A DNA stretch of 35,358 nucleotides from NCBI RefSeq assembly GCF_000743705.1, contig NZ_JQEZ01000001.1:142711-178068 (forward strand). The letters run 5' to 3'. Origin of the DNA: Ruegeria halocynthiae (GTDB taxonomy: Bacteria > Pseudomonadota > Alphaproteobacteria > Rhodobacterales > Rhodobacteraceae). This document shows positions 24,946 to 33,564 of the stretch, piece after piece (position 1 is the stretch's first letter; each line of letters opens with the position of its first letter). Under the pieces are notes generated by a model. The model saw only the letters and a program-made list of their open reading frames with translations, had not been told where the DNA came from and did not search any database. Position numbers and translations under genes: made by a program.

Positions 24946-25587
24946 ATGGCGGATCGACGCGGCCTTTTAATCATTTTGTCCTCGCCGTCGGGGGCAGGGA
25001 AATCGACGCTGGCCAAAAGGTTGATGCAGTGGGACTCGGATCTGGAGTTTTCGGTATCGGCCACAACACGCGCGCCGCGACCGGGTGAAGAAAACGGGCG
25101 CGAGTATTACTTTCTGAGCGAAGATGCCTTTCGGCAGCAGGTTTCAGAGGGGCAGATGTTGGAACACGCGCATGTATTCGGTAACTTCTACGGCTCACCT
25201 GCCGGGCCTGTGCGCGACTCGATCAACTCGGGCAAGGATGTTCTGTTCGATGTGGATTGGCAGGGCGAGGTGCAGATCCGCAATTCGGACCTGGGCAAAC
25301 ACGCGCTGTCGATTTTCATCCTGCCGCCGTCGATTCCCGAATTGCGTCGCAGGCTGGAAAGCCGGGGGCAGGACAGCGAGGACGTCATCGCCAAACGGAT
25401 GCTGAAAAGCTGGGATGAGATCAGCCACTGGGGGTATTACGACTATGTGCTGGTCAATGACGATCTGGATGCCACCGAGGAAAGGTTGAAAACCATCGTC
25501 AGCGCCGAACGGATGCGCCGGATACAGCAACCAACATTGCAGAACCACGTTCGAACCCTGCAAAGCGAATTCGAGGATGTCTCATGA
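24946..25587 (+). CDS. gmk: guanylate kinase
   Basis: This 213-aa cytoplasmic enzyme phosphorylates GMP to GDP with ATP. The P-loop [10 protein letters not shown] lies at residues 12-21. The GMP-binding region shows [20 protein letters not shown], and the lid and core follow ([14 protein letters not shown]). Length is typical. A good ribosome site (ACAGGAG) precedes the ATG. Its stop overlaps the start of the next gene by ATGA at 25584-25587. Confidence 0.97.
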   Translation: MADRRGLLIILSSPSGAGKSTLAKRLMQWDSDLEFSVSATTRAPRPGEENGREYYFLSEDAFRQQVSEGQMLEHAHVFGNFYGSPAGPVRDSINSGKDVLFDVDWQGEVQIRNSDLGKHALSIFILPPSIPELRRRLESRGQDSEDVIAKRMLKSWDEISHWGYYDYVLVNDDLDATEERLKTIVSAERMRRIQQPTLQNHVRTLQSEFEDVS

Positions 25588-26108
25588 CGATCTACATGCT
25601 GGGTGACGACGCACCGCAACTGCACGATGACACCTGGGTTGCGCCCGATGCCAATCTGATTGGCAAGGTGGTGCTGGAACAGGGGGCGTCGGTCTGGTTC
25701 GGCTGCACAATCCGTGCGGACCATGAAGAAATACGCATTGGCGCGGGCAGCAACGTGCAGGAAAACTGTGTCATGCACATCGACACCGGTTTCCCGCTGA
25801 CGATTGGGCCGAACTGCACCATCGGGCACAAGGTCATGCTGCATGGCTGCACGATCGGGGAAAATACATTGATCGGCATGGGCGCGATTGTTCTGAACGG
25901 CGCGAAGATTGGCAAGAATTGCCTGATCGGGGCAGGGGCCCTGATTACGGAAGGCAAGGAAGTACCCGACAACTCTCTGGTCATGGGCACGCCGGGCAAG
26001 GTTGTGCGACAACTGGATGAGGCCGCCGCCCAGAAAATTACACTCAGCGCCCTGCATTATCAGGAAAACATGCGCAAATTCCGCGACACGATGAAGCCTG
26101 TGCCATAG
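25584..26108 (+). CDS. gamma-carbonic anhydrase-like hexapeptide protein
   Basis: This 174-aa left-handed beta-helix protein of the YrdA/CaiE/gamma-carbonic anhydrase family carries the three metal-binding histidines expected at the trimer interface: H65 (CVMHIDTG), H82 and H87 ([10 protein letters not shown]). Hexapeptide repeats run through most of the chain ([20 protein letters not shown]), and a C-terminal helix follows. It is translationally coupled to gmk. Many family members show no carbonic anhydrase activity, so the reaction remains open. Confidence 0.9.
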   Translation: MTIYMLGDDAPQLHDDTWVAPDANLIGKVVLEQGASVWFGCTIRADHEEIRIGAGSNVQENCVMHIDTGFPLTIGPNCTIGHKVMLHGCTIGENTLIGMGAIVLNGAKIGKNCLIGAGALITEGKEVPDNSLVMGTPGKVVRQLDEAAAQKITLSALHYQENMRKFRDTMKPVP

Positions 26109-26139
26109 GGTTATTCGAAAACACCAAGAGACCGAATTC

Positions 26140-27186
26140 ATGTCTAATGATCTGCTTGCCGAAGTTGTCTCGGCCGTTCCAATGCCTGCGCTGATGGTTG
26201 ATCAGACGGAAAGGATCATTGCCGCGAACACCGAGGCAAAGACCCTTTTGAACCAGAACATCATAGGTCGGCACTTTGCCACGATCCTGAGGCAGCCGCA
26301 GGTTATCGAAGCGATGGAACAAAGCCTGCGCACCAAAGGTTCAGCGACGACCCGGCATCTTTCCAATGATGGCGCTCAGGATACGACGTTCGAGGTTCAG
26401 TTCCGGTACATGAACGGCGTTGGGGCTGTTTCAGGTGGCGCGGTGATGGCGACCTTCCAGGATGTGACCCATCTGGAACATGCCAGCCAGATGCGACGCG
26501 ATTTCGTGGCCAATGTCAGCCACGAATTGCGCACGCCTTTGACGGCGTTGATGGGGTTCATCGAAACTTTGCGCGGTCCGGCGCGTGACGATGTCGCCGC
26601 CCGGGACCGGTTTCTGGGCATCATGAACGAAGAGGCCAACCGCATGAACCGGCTGGTTGGCGATCTGCTGTCCCTGAACCGCGTCGAAAGCGAAGAACGT
26701 GTTCGCCCGAAAGAGCAGCTTGAACTGACGGGCTTGCTGCAATCGACACTCAATTCTCTGCGCCCCCTGGCCGAGGACGCCAGTGTCGAACTGATCCTGA
26801 ACGCCACACAAGGCCCGGTATCGCTGATAGGGGATAGCGACCAACTGCGGCAGGTCTTCACGAATTTGATTGAAAACGGGATCAAATATGGCGGCAGCGG
26901 CGGCAGTGTCGAAGTTCGCGTAACTTCGTCCGAGCGGGACACCGCAAGTCGCGGGCCGGGTGTCAGGGTTCAGATCGTCGACAAGGGGCCGGGTATTGAT
27001 GCCCTTCACCTACCGCGCCTGACCGAGCGTTTTTATCGCGCCGACAGCCACCGCTCCAGACAATTGGGGGGCACCGGGTTGGGGCTTGCGATTGTGAAAC
27101 ATATTGTAAACCGGCACCGTGGCCGACTGCGGGTGGAAAGCGATCTGGGCAAAGGGTCTGTTTTCACTGTGATTTTACCGCGTTGA
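26140..27186 (+). CDS. phoR: phosphate-regulon sensor histidine kinase PhoR
   Basis: This 348-aa kinase has an N-terminal PAS-like domain (about 8-112), an H-box with the phosphorylated H128 (FVANVSHELRTPLTALMGFI) and a HATPase domain (NLIENGIKYGGS, VDKGPGIDALHLPRLTERFY, GTGLGLAIVKHIVNRHRG). I see no membrane-spanning segment at the N-terminus, unlike E. coli PhoR, so it may reach the membrane only through PstSCAB/PhoU contacts. The gene is immediately upstream of pstS, with phoB at the far end of the cluster. The assignment as PhoR rests on domain order plus context. Confidence 0.9.
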   Translation: MSNDLLAEVVSAVPMPALMVDQTERIIAANTEAKTLLNQNIIGRHFATILRQPQVIEAMEQSLRTKGSATTRHLSNDGAQDTTFEVQFRYMNGVGAVSGGAVMATFQDVTHLEHASQMRRDFVANVSHELRTPLTALMGFIETLRGPARDDVAARDRFLGIMNEEANRMNRLVGDLLSLNRVESEERVRPKEQLELTGLLQSTLNSLRPLAEDASVELILNATQGPVSLIGDSDQLRQVFTNLIENGIKYGGSGGSVEVRVTSSERDTASRGPGVRVQIVDKGPGIDALHLPRLTERFYRADSHRSRQLGGTGLGLAIVKHIVNRHRGRLRVESDLGKGSVFTVILPR

Positions 27187-27269
27187 GCCGTTAATCGACG
27201 GGGCGAAAACCCAACATGGCTTTCGGGGATCGGCGAAATTCCCCTAACGTAACGCTGAAATGCAGTTGG

Positions 27270-27309
27270 TTGTCATAAAAGCGTTACACACTTGTCACAA
27301 AAGACTTAC
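27270..27309 (+). promoter_or_regulatory. PHO box array upstream of pstS
   Basis: Four 7-bp half-sites recur at 11-bp spacing: TTGTCAT (27270), GCGTTAC (27281), TTGTCAC (27292), GACTTAC (27303). The 4-bp spacers are AAAA, ACAC and AAAA. This is the direct-repeat pattern bound by PhoB (CTGTCAT-type half-sites), here as two tandem PHO boxes. A -10-like CATAGG lies 8 bp downstream at 27318-27323, and the pstS ATG about 55 bp after that. PhoB should activate pstS and downstream genes in low phosphate. Confidence 0.85.
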
Positions 27310-27380
27310 GCACGGCCCATAGGGGTTCGCGCAAGATCATCATGAGGGTGATCATTACCTATCTTTTCAGGGAGACTGAA

Positions 27381-28421
27381 ATGTCCTTTGTAAAACTGTC
27401 GGCTTCTGCACTTGCTATCGCCGCTGTATCGGCCACCGCTGCTGTGGCACGTGACAACGTTCAAGTTGCTGGCTCGTCGACCGTGTTGCCATATGCCTCG
27501 ATCGTCGCGGAATTGTTCGGTGACAACACCGATTTCCCCACACCTGTTGTTGAATCCGGCGGCTCGTCCGCAGGTCTCAAGCGGTTCTGCGAAGGTGTTG
27601 GCGAAAACACCATCGATGTGGCCAACGCATCGCGCGCCATTCGTGAAAAAGAAATCAAAGCCTGTGCCGAAAATGGCGTGACCGACATCATGGAAGTCCG
27701 CATCGGCTATGACGGTATCGTATTTGCAAGCCAGCAGTCTGGCCCCGCGTTCACCGCATTCCAGCCGGCGGACATCTACAACGCAATCGGCGCAAAGGTC
27801 ATCAAAGACGGCGCGCTGGTCGACAACAGCTTTAACAGCTGGGCCGAATTCAACGGCGACCTGCCTGATGTTGAAATCGCCATGTTCATCCCGGGCACCA
27901 AGCACGGCACCCGTGAAGTCTTTGAAGACAAGGTTCTGCTGGCCGGGTGTGAAACCACCGGCGCAATGGAAGCCATGATCAAAGGCGGCCTGAGCGAAGA
28001 CGACGCCGAAGACGCATGTCTGGATGTGCGCACCGACGGCAAGTCGGTCGACATTGACGGCGACTATACCGAAACGCTGGCGCGTATCGACACCAACCCC
28101 AACGGCATCGGCGTGTTCGGTCTGGCGTTCTACGAGAACAACACCGATAAGCTGAAGGTTGCGACCATGGGTGGTATTGAGCCTTCGACCGAGACCATCG
28201 CGTCGGGCCAGTACCCTGTTTCGCGCCCGCTGTTCTTCTACGTCAAAAAGGCGCATATCGGCGTGATCCCCGGTCTGAAAGAATACGCTCAGTTCTTCGT
28301 TGCTGACGAGATTGCCGGTGGTTCCAGCCCGCTGGCAAACTATGGCCTGGTGGCCGATCCGGAACTGGCCAAAACCCAGGACGCGATTGCCAACGAAGTG
28401 ACCATGGGTTCGGATAGCTAA
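27381..28421 (+). CDS. pstS: phosphate ABC transporter substrate-binding protein PstS
   Basis: This 346-aa periplasmic phosphate-binding protein starts at the ATG at 27381 behind AGGGAG; codons upstream are not signal-like. It has a signal peptide (MSFVKLSASALAIAAVSATA). Binding-site text includes VAGSSTVLPYASIV near the mature N-terminus, ESGGSSAGLKRFCEG and FIPGTKHGTREVFEDKVL. It is the first gene under the PHO box array. A hairpin after the stop probably raises its level relative to the permease genes. Confidence 0.95.
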   Translation: MSFVKLSASALAIAAVSATAAVARDNVQVAGSSTVLPYASIVAELFGDNTDFPTPVVESGGSSAGLKRFCEGVGENTIDVANASRAIREKEIKACAENGVTDIMEVRIGYDGIVFASQQSGPAFTAFQPADIYNAIGAKVIKDGALVDNSFNSWAEFNGDLPDVEIAMFIPGTKHGTREVFEDKVLLAGCETTGAMEAMIKGGLSEDDAEDACLDVRTDGKSVDIDGDYTETLARIDTNPNGIGVFGLAFYENNTDKLKVATMGGIEPSTETIASGQYPVSRPLFFYVKKAHIGVIPGLKEYAQFFVADEIAGGSSPLANYGLVADPELAKTQDAIANEVTMGSDS

Positions 28422-28444
28422 TCCGGACATTGGTCTGAAATGCC

Positions 28445-28480
28445 GGGGGCGGCCTGCTGTGTCGCCCCCAGTTTTCTTTT
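28445..28480 (+). terminator. attenuating hairpin between pstS and pstC
   Basis: GGGGGCG (28445-28451) pairs with CGCCCCC (28463-28469), followed by AGTTTTCTTTT. It is strong enough for partial termination after pstS, which would leave less pstCAB message than pstS message. Confidence 0.55.
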
Positions 28481-28511
28481 CCAAATCCCAAACCAGACCA
28501 GTGGGGGTGTC

Positions 28512-29984
28512 ATGCCATTACTTTGGCTAATCCTGATCGTCGTTGCGATCGCAGCAGTCGGCTATGTGCTTGGACGCGCGCGCGCCCTTCAAAGCGCCGG
28601 AGGCGACAGTCGGGGCCTGCATTCTTTGCCGACGTTTTATGGCGCGAATGTCGCCCTGAAAACGGCTGTGCCAGCGTTTGGTCTGCTGATCGTCTGGCTG
28701 CTTGTTCAGCCAATTTTCGTAAACTCCCAAATTTCGGGAATGATCCCTGATACAGAAGTCGAGGAGGGCTCCTCGCGCAGCCTGGTCATGGCTGAGGTTC
28801 GCCGGACCGCATACGGGCTGGAGAACGCCGTTGCACAGGGGAACATCACCGAGGATGCTGCCAGCAACGCGAATGCTGACATTGCGGAGGTGACACAAAG
28901 CCTGAAAGATGCCGGGCAGATTGTGACCTCTGAGATCACGCAGCCGATCCTTTTGGCCGCTCAAAGCTATCGTGTCATGAACTCGGGCGGTTACTCGGTC
29001 ATGTCGATTGCCGTGATCCTGATCGCGCTGGCCGGTGCTGTCTTTAGCTGGCGTCAAACCCAATCGGAATACCGTGCGCGCAACGTGGTCGAGCAGGGCG
29101 TGCGCGTCCTTTTGCTGGCTGCCGCGTCCATCGCCATTCTGACGACGGTCGGAATTGTCCTGTCGCTGGTCTTCAACACCTGGGAATTCTTCAAGCTTTA
29201 TCCCGCATCCGACTTTTTCTTTGGCACCACTTGGTCGCCAAGTTTCTCTGGTCGTGGCGGCTCCTCGTCGCTTGGCGTTCTGCCGTTGCTATGGGGAACG
29301 CTGTATATCTCGATCGTGGCGCTTTTGGTGGCTGTGCCGATTGGCCTGTTCGCCGCGATTTACCTAAGCGAATACGCCTCGCCGCGGGTCCGCTCTTTCG
29401 CCAAGCCGATGCTAGAGGTGCTGGCCGGTATCCCGACCATTGTTTACGGCTTGTTCGCCTTGCTGACAGTCGGCCCTTTGTTGCTGGAAGTGTTCGGCGA
29501 CGACGGGCTGGGATGGATGAAGGCCGGTACGGCGGTGATGACCGCAGGGTTGGTGATGGGCGTCATGCTGATCCCCTTTGTGTCATCGCTGTCGGACGAC
29601 ATTATCAACGCGGTTCCGCAAGCCATGCGCGACGGATCCTATGGCCTTGGTGCGAACCAGTCGGAAACCATCCGGCAGGTTGTTCTGCCCGCAGCCTTGC
29701 CGGGGATTGTCGGCGCCGTTCTTCTGGCGGCCTCGCGCGCCATTGGTGAGACCATGATCGTGGTCATGGGGGCAGGGGCTGCGGCACGTCTCAGCCTGAA
29801 CCCCTTCGAAGCGATGACAACAGTTACCGCGAAAATTGTCAGCCAGCTAACCGGAGATGCCGATTTCGCATCCCCCGAAGCGCTTGTTGCCTTCGCGCTT
29901 GGCATGACCCTTTTCATCCTCACACTGGGCCTCAATGTGTTCGCCCTTTATATCGTGCGCAAGTATCGGGAGCAGTACGAATGA
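28512..29984 (+). CDS. pstC: phosphate ABC transporter permease PstC
   Basis: This 490-aa inner-membrane permease is clearly longer than E. coli PstC (about 320). The extra N-terminal region (about 1-215) holds membrane segments at about 3-20, 50-70 and 160-180 and a soluble stretch between. The C-terminal 280 residues are the standard PstC permease, with LGVLPLLWGTLYISIVALL, LEVLAGIPTIVYGLFALL and the EAA loop AMRDGSYGLGANQSETIRQV. The start is the ATG at 28512. It couples to pstA by ATGA at 29981-29984. The long form is known in alphaproteobacteria. Confidence 0.93.
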   Translation: MPLLWLILIVVAIAAVGYVLGRARALQSAGGDSRGLHSLPTFYGANVALKTAVPAFGLLIVWLLVQPIFVNSQISGMIPDTEVEEGSSRSLVMAEVRRTAYGLENAVAQGNITEDAASNANADIAEVTQSLKDAGQIVTSEITQPILLAAQSYRVMNSGGYSVMSIAVILIALAGAVFSWRQTQSEYRARNVVEQGVRVLLLAAASIAILTTVGIVLSLVFNTWEFFKLYPASDFFFGTTWSPSFSGRGGSSSLGVLPLLWGTLYISIVALLVAVPIGLFAAIYLSEYASPRVRSFAKPMLEVLAGIPTIVYGLFALLTVGPLLLEVFGDDGLGWMKAGTAVMTAGLVMGVMLIPFVSSLSDDIINAVPQAMRDGSYGLGANQSETIRQVVLPAALPGIVGAVLLAASRAIGETMIVVMGAGAAARLSLNPFEAMTTVTAKIVSQLTGDADFASPEALVAFALGMTLFILTLGLNVFALYIVRKYREQYE

Positions 29985-31315
29985 CCGACGCAAGTATGCA
30001 AGAGAACCCCGAAGCGACGCCGCATCCTGTCTCGTTGACAGCCCCGAATGAGCGCACGCGCAAACGGGCAAAGGCCGAGCGCAGATTTCGCGCCTATGGT
30101 ATCGCGGCCGTTGCAACGGGCCTGTTTTTCCTCGTGGTGCTGTTCACGTCGATCCTGTCGGAAGGGATACCCGCTTTTACCCGCACGGTTGTAAGCGTGG
30201 AATTCACGCTGACGGAACAGCAGCGGGAAGAATCCGAAGCAGAGCTGTTCAAGACCAAGGCGTACTCCAACCTGTTTATCTCGGCGCTAAAGACCGAGCT
30301 GGATGAACGTGGGCTGAACGTAGAGATCAACGAAGACGCCATCGAACGCCTTTTGGGCAAAGTTGGCGGAACGATCCGGACGTTCTATAGTGAAAACCCA
30401 GGCAAACTGGGTGAGCCTGTGGAGTTTGATCTGGCCGCGTCCAGCCGCGTTGACGGGTACTTCAAGGGGCGTGTGTCGCGTGACACCATGCAGGACAGCC
30501 GGTTCCTTGAAAAAAGCGATCTGGATCTTGTCGATGCCCTGAAAGAGGCGGGCGTTATCAAACAGGCGTTCAACTGGCCCTTTATCACCGGTGCCGATTC
30601 CGGCGTGGACAACCCCGGTGGTGCGGGTATCGGCGCATCGGTCGTGGGCTCGTTCTTTATGATGCTGGTCGTCCTTGGTCTGTCGCTGCCAATCGGCGTG
30701 GCTGCGTCGATCTATCTGGAGGAATTCGCACCGCAGAACCGGTTCACCGATCTGATCGAGGTTAACATTTCGAACCTCGCTGCCGTGCCGTCGATTGTCT
30801 TTGGCATCCTTGGTCTGGCGGTGTTCATCCAGTTCATGCATCTGCCGCAATCGGCACCTTTGGTTGGTGGTTTGGTGCTGACGCTGATGACGTTGCCGAC
30901 GATCATCATTTCGACGCGTGCCTCGCTAAAGGCGGTTCCGCCGTCGATCCGCGACGCGGCGTTGGGGGTAGGGGCCTCGAAAATGCAGGCGGTTTTCCAC
31001 CACGTGCTGCCGCTGGCCGCACCGGGCATCCTGACCGGCACCATCATCGGCTTGGCACAAGCGCTGGGAGAGACTGCTCCGTTGTTGCTGATCGGTATGG
31101 TAGGCTTTGTTGCGCGCGGTTATCCCGATGGGTTCCTGGCGGGGTTCACCGAACCGAACTCGGCCATGCCTGCCCAGATTTACACTTGGGCCTCACGGGC
31201 TGACGCCGCATTCTATGAGAAAGCTTGGGGCGGGATCATCATTCTCTTAGTCTTCCTGCTAACCATGAATATCATCGCAATCATCCTGCGCCGGCGCTTT
31301 GAACGCCGCTGGTAA
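29981..31315 (+). CDS. pstA: phosphate ABC transporter permease PstA
   Basis: This 444-aa inner-membrane permease has an extended N-terminus (DUF3333-like, about 1-200). That part has one membrane segment near 40-62 followed by a charged soluble domain ([20 protein letters not shown]). The standard PstA core follows: [37 protein letters not shown] and the EAA loop [20 protein letters not shown]. It overlaps pstC by four bases. It forms the phosphate channel with PstC. Confidence 0.93.
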   Translation: MTDASMQENPEATPHPVSLTAPNERTRKRAKAERRFRAYGIAAVATGLFFLVVLFTSILSEGIPAFTRTVVSVEFTLTEQQREESEAELFKTKAYSNLFISALKTELDERGLNVEINEDAIERLLGKVGGTIRTFYSENPGKLGEPVEFDLAASSRVDGYFKGRVSRDTMQDSRFLEKSDLDLVDALKEAGVIKQAFNWPFITGADSGVDNPGGAGIGASVVGSFFMMLVVLGLSLPIGVAASIYLEEFAPQNRFTDLIEVNISNLAAVPSIVFGILGLAVFIQFMHLPQSAPLVGGLVLTLMTLPTIIISTRASLKAVPPSIRDAALGVGASKMQAVFHHVLPLAAPGILTGTIIGLAQALGETAPLLLIGMVGFVARGYPDGFLAGFTEPNSAMPAQIYTWASRADAAFYEKAWGGIIILLVFLLTMNIIAIILRRRFERRW

Positions 31316-31329
31316 ATAGGAGCAGTACA

Positions 31330-32127
31330 ATGAACGACATGTCGCGAGTGGAGAGACAAGTGGACACCAATAAAATCAAGCTGGAGTGCCGTGACTGTCA
31401 AGTCTATTACGGCGAAACCCACGCCATCAAAGACGTGAATGTTGACATCGAGGACAAGACCGTCACCGCGTTTATTGGTCCGTCGGGTTGCGGCAAGTCC
31501 ACCTTTTTGCGCTGCCTGAACCGGATGAACGACACCATTGATGTCGCCCGCGTCAAAGGCTCGTTCAAACTGGATGGTGAAGACATCTATGACAAACGGG
31601 TCGATCCGGTTCAGCTGCGTGCCAAGGTGGGCATGGTGTTCCAGAAACCGAACCCGTTTCCCAAGTCGATCTATGACAATGTGGCCTATGGCCCACGCAT
31701 TCACGGCCTGGCCCGGAACAAGGCCGAGCTGGATGAAATTGTCGAGAAATCGCTGCGACGGGGCGCAATCTGGAATGAGGTGAAGGACCGTCTGGATGCC
31801 CCCGGAACCGGTCTGTCGGGTGGGCAGCAGCAGCGCCTGTGTATCGCCCGCGCCGTGGCGACCGAGCCAGAGGTTCTGCTGATGGACGAGCCATGCTCGG
31901 CCCTGGATCCGATTGCGACAGCACAGGTCGAGGAACTGATCGACGAGCTGCGCTCGCGCTACTCTGTGGTGATCGTGACCCACTCGATGCAGCAGGCCGC
32001 GCGGGTCAGTCAGAAAACGGCGTTCTTCCATCTGGGTAACCTGGTCGAGTTCGGCGAAACCGGTCAGATATTTACCAACCCCGAAGATCCCCGCACCGAA
32101 AGTTACATCACCGGCCGCATCGGCTGA
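31330..32127 (+). CDS. pstB: phosphate ABC transporter ATPase PstB
   Basis: This 265-aa cytoplasmic ATPase has Walker [10 protein letters not shown] at 50-58, signature [14 protein letters not shown], Walker [14 protein letters not shown] and switch region [15 protein letters not shown]. These are the canonical PstB texts, including [15 protein letters not shown] precedes the ATG with normal spacing. It lies 14 bp after pstA and 16 bp before phoU. Confidence 0.97.
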   Translation: MNDMSRVERQVDTNKIKLECRDCQVYYGETHAIKDVNVDIEDKTVTAFIGPSGCGKSTFLRCLNRMNDTIDVARVKGSFKLDGEDIYDKRVDPVQLRAKVGMVFQKPNPFPKSIYDNVAYGPRIHGLARNKAELDEIVEKSLRRGAIWNEVKDRLDAPGTGLSGGQQQRLCIARAVATEPEVLLMDEPCSALDPIATAQVEELIDELRSRYSVVIVTHSMQQAARVSQKTAFFHLGNLVEFGETGQIFTNPEDPRTESYITGRIG

Positions 32128-32143
32128 GCACAGGAATATTGCG

Positions 32144-32845
32144 ATGAGCGAACAACATATTGCATCCGTTTTCGATCGCGATCTCGAAGCGATCCAGGCC
32201 CATATCATGAAGATGGGCGGGCTGGTCGAAGCCGCCATCATGAGCTCGGCCCGGTCTTTGGAAACCCGCGACGTCGAATTGGCCGAGCAAGTGCGCAATG
32301 GCGACAAGGCGGTCGACGCACTTGAGGATCTGATCAACGAAGAAACCGCGCGGCTGATTGCGCTGCGGTCTCCGACTGCGAGCGATCTGCGGCTGGTTCT
32401 GTCGGTGATGAAGGTGTCGGCCAATCTGGAGCGCATCGGCGATTATGCCAAGAACATCGCCAAGCGGACCACCGTTCTGGTCAATGCCGGCGAGATCCAC
32501 GGAAGCGCCGCAGCCCTGCGCCGTATGGCGCGCGAGGTCGAGCGAATGCTGCGTGACGCATTGGACGCCTACATCCAGCGCGATGCCGAACTGGCCACTG
32601 ATGTGATCGAACGCGATCAGGAAGTAGACCAGATGTATAACGGCCTGTTCCGCGAGCTTCTGACCTTTATGGCCGAAGATCCGCGCAACATTTCGGCCTG
32701 TATGCACCTGCACTTTATCGCCAAGAACATCGAACGGATGGGCGACCACGTGACCGCCATTGCCGAACAAGTCGTTTATCTTGTCACGGGTGAGCGCCCG
32801 TCCGATGCACGCCCCAAAGCTGATGTGACATCGCAGTCCTTCTAG
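32144..32845 (+). CDS. phoU: phosphate signalling protein PhoU
   Basis: This 233-aa helical protein has two PhoU repeats (three-helix bundles), with metal-site text VRNGDKAVDALEDLINEE in the first and VIERDQEVDQMYNGLFREL in the second. NLERIGDYAKNIAKR and NIERMGDHVTAIAEQ are the matching third helices. It links the Pst transporter to PhoR, holding the kinase inactive when phosphate is plentiful. CAGGA lies upstream. It sits between pstB and phoB. Confidence 0.96.
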   Translation: MSEQHIASVFDRDLEAIQAHIMKMGGLVEAAIMSSARSLETRDVELAEQVRNGDKAVDALEDLINEETARLIALRSPTASDLRLVLSVMKVSANLERIGDYAKNIAKRTTVLVNAGEIHGSAAALRRMAREVERMLRDALDAYIQRDAELATDVIERDQEVDQMYNGLFRELLTFMAEDPRNISACMHLHFIAKNIERMGDHVTAIAEQVVYLVTGERPSDARPKADVTSQSF

Positions 32846-32857
32846 GAGATTTGAAGA

Positions 32858-33547
32858 ATGTCCGCTGATCAACCGACCGTTCTGGTTGTCGAGGATGAAT
32901 TGGCCCAGCGCGAAGTGCTGGCCTACAACCTCGAAGCCGAAGGTTTTCGCGTGTCCAAGGCTGCCGACGGCGATGAAGCCATGTTGTTGGTCGACGAGGA
33001 TTGTCCTGACATCATTGTTCTGGACTGGATGATGCCGCACCTCAGCGGTATCGAAGTCTGTCGTCGTCTGAAATCACGCCCGGATACACGGTCGATTCCG
33101 ATCATCATGTTGTCCGCACGCACGGAAGAGGTCGACAAGGTGCGTGGGTTGGAAACCGGCGCAGATGACTATGTTATCAAACCTTATTCCGTCGTCGAGC
33201 TGATGGCCCGGGTGCGTACGCAGTTGCGACGGGTACGTCCTGCAACTGTTGGCCTGCGATTGGAATTTGACGATATCATACTTGATTCCGAGACACATAA
33301 GGTCAGCCGGAACAGCAAACCGCTGAAACTGGGGCCGACCGAGTTCCGTCTGCTAAGCACGTTCATGGAAAAACCGGGCCGAGTCTGGAGCCGCGAGCAG
33401 CTGCTGGACCGGGTATGGGGTCGCGACATCTATGTAGACACCCGCACAGTCGACGTTCACATCGGCCGTCTGCGCAAGGCATTGACGCAACACGGCGGCG
33501 CGGATCCCGTACGCACGGTCCGCGGCGCAGGCTACGCGCTGGGGTGA
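32858..33547 (+). CDS. phoB: phosphate-regulon response regulator PhoB
   Basis: This 229-aa OmpR-type response regulator has a receiver domain (about 8-120) with the phospho-acceptor D56 (IIVLDWMMP), acidic pocket VEDE and K108 (VIKPYS). A winged-helix DNA-binding domain follows (about 131-229, with KLGPTEFRLLSTFMEKPGRVWSREQLLD split over the recognition region, and DTRTVDVHIGRLRKAL). TAGGAG precedes the ATG. The gene is last in the pst cluster, and an IS30-type element begins about 18 bp after its stop, so the native terminator has probably been displaced. Confidence 0.96.
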   Translation: MSADQPTVLVVEDELAQREVLAYNLEAEGFRVSKAADGDEAMLLVDEDCPDIIVLDWMMPHLSGIEVCRRLKSRPDTRSIPIIMLSARTEEVDKVRGLETGADDYVIKPYSVVELMARVRTQLRRVRPATVGLRLEFDDIILDSETHKVSRNSKPLKLGPTEFRLLSTFMEKPGRVWSREQLLDRVWGRDIYVDTRTVDVHIGRLRKALTQHGGADPVRTVRGAGYALG

Positions 33548-33564
33548 TCGCAAAACCGGACAAT

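Noticed and set aside
27306..28484. 392-aa open frame opposite pstS
   Set aside because: It is fully antisense to PstS and covers its PHO promoter end; no motif was seen.
31213..33040. Long minus-strand frames opposite pstB, phoU and phoB
   Set aside because: All three plus-strand genes are unmistakable. The antisense frames are compositional shadows.
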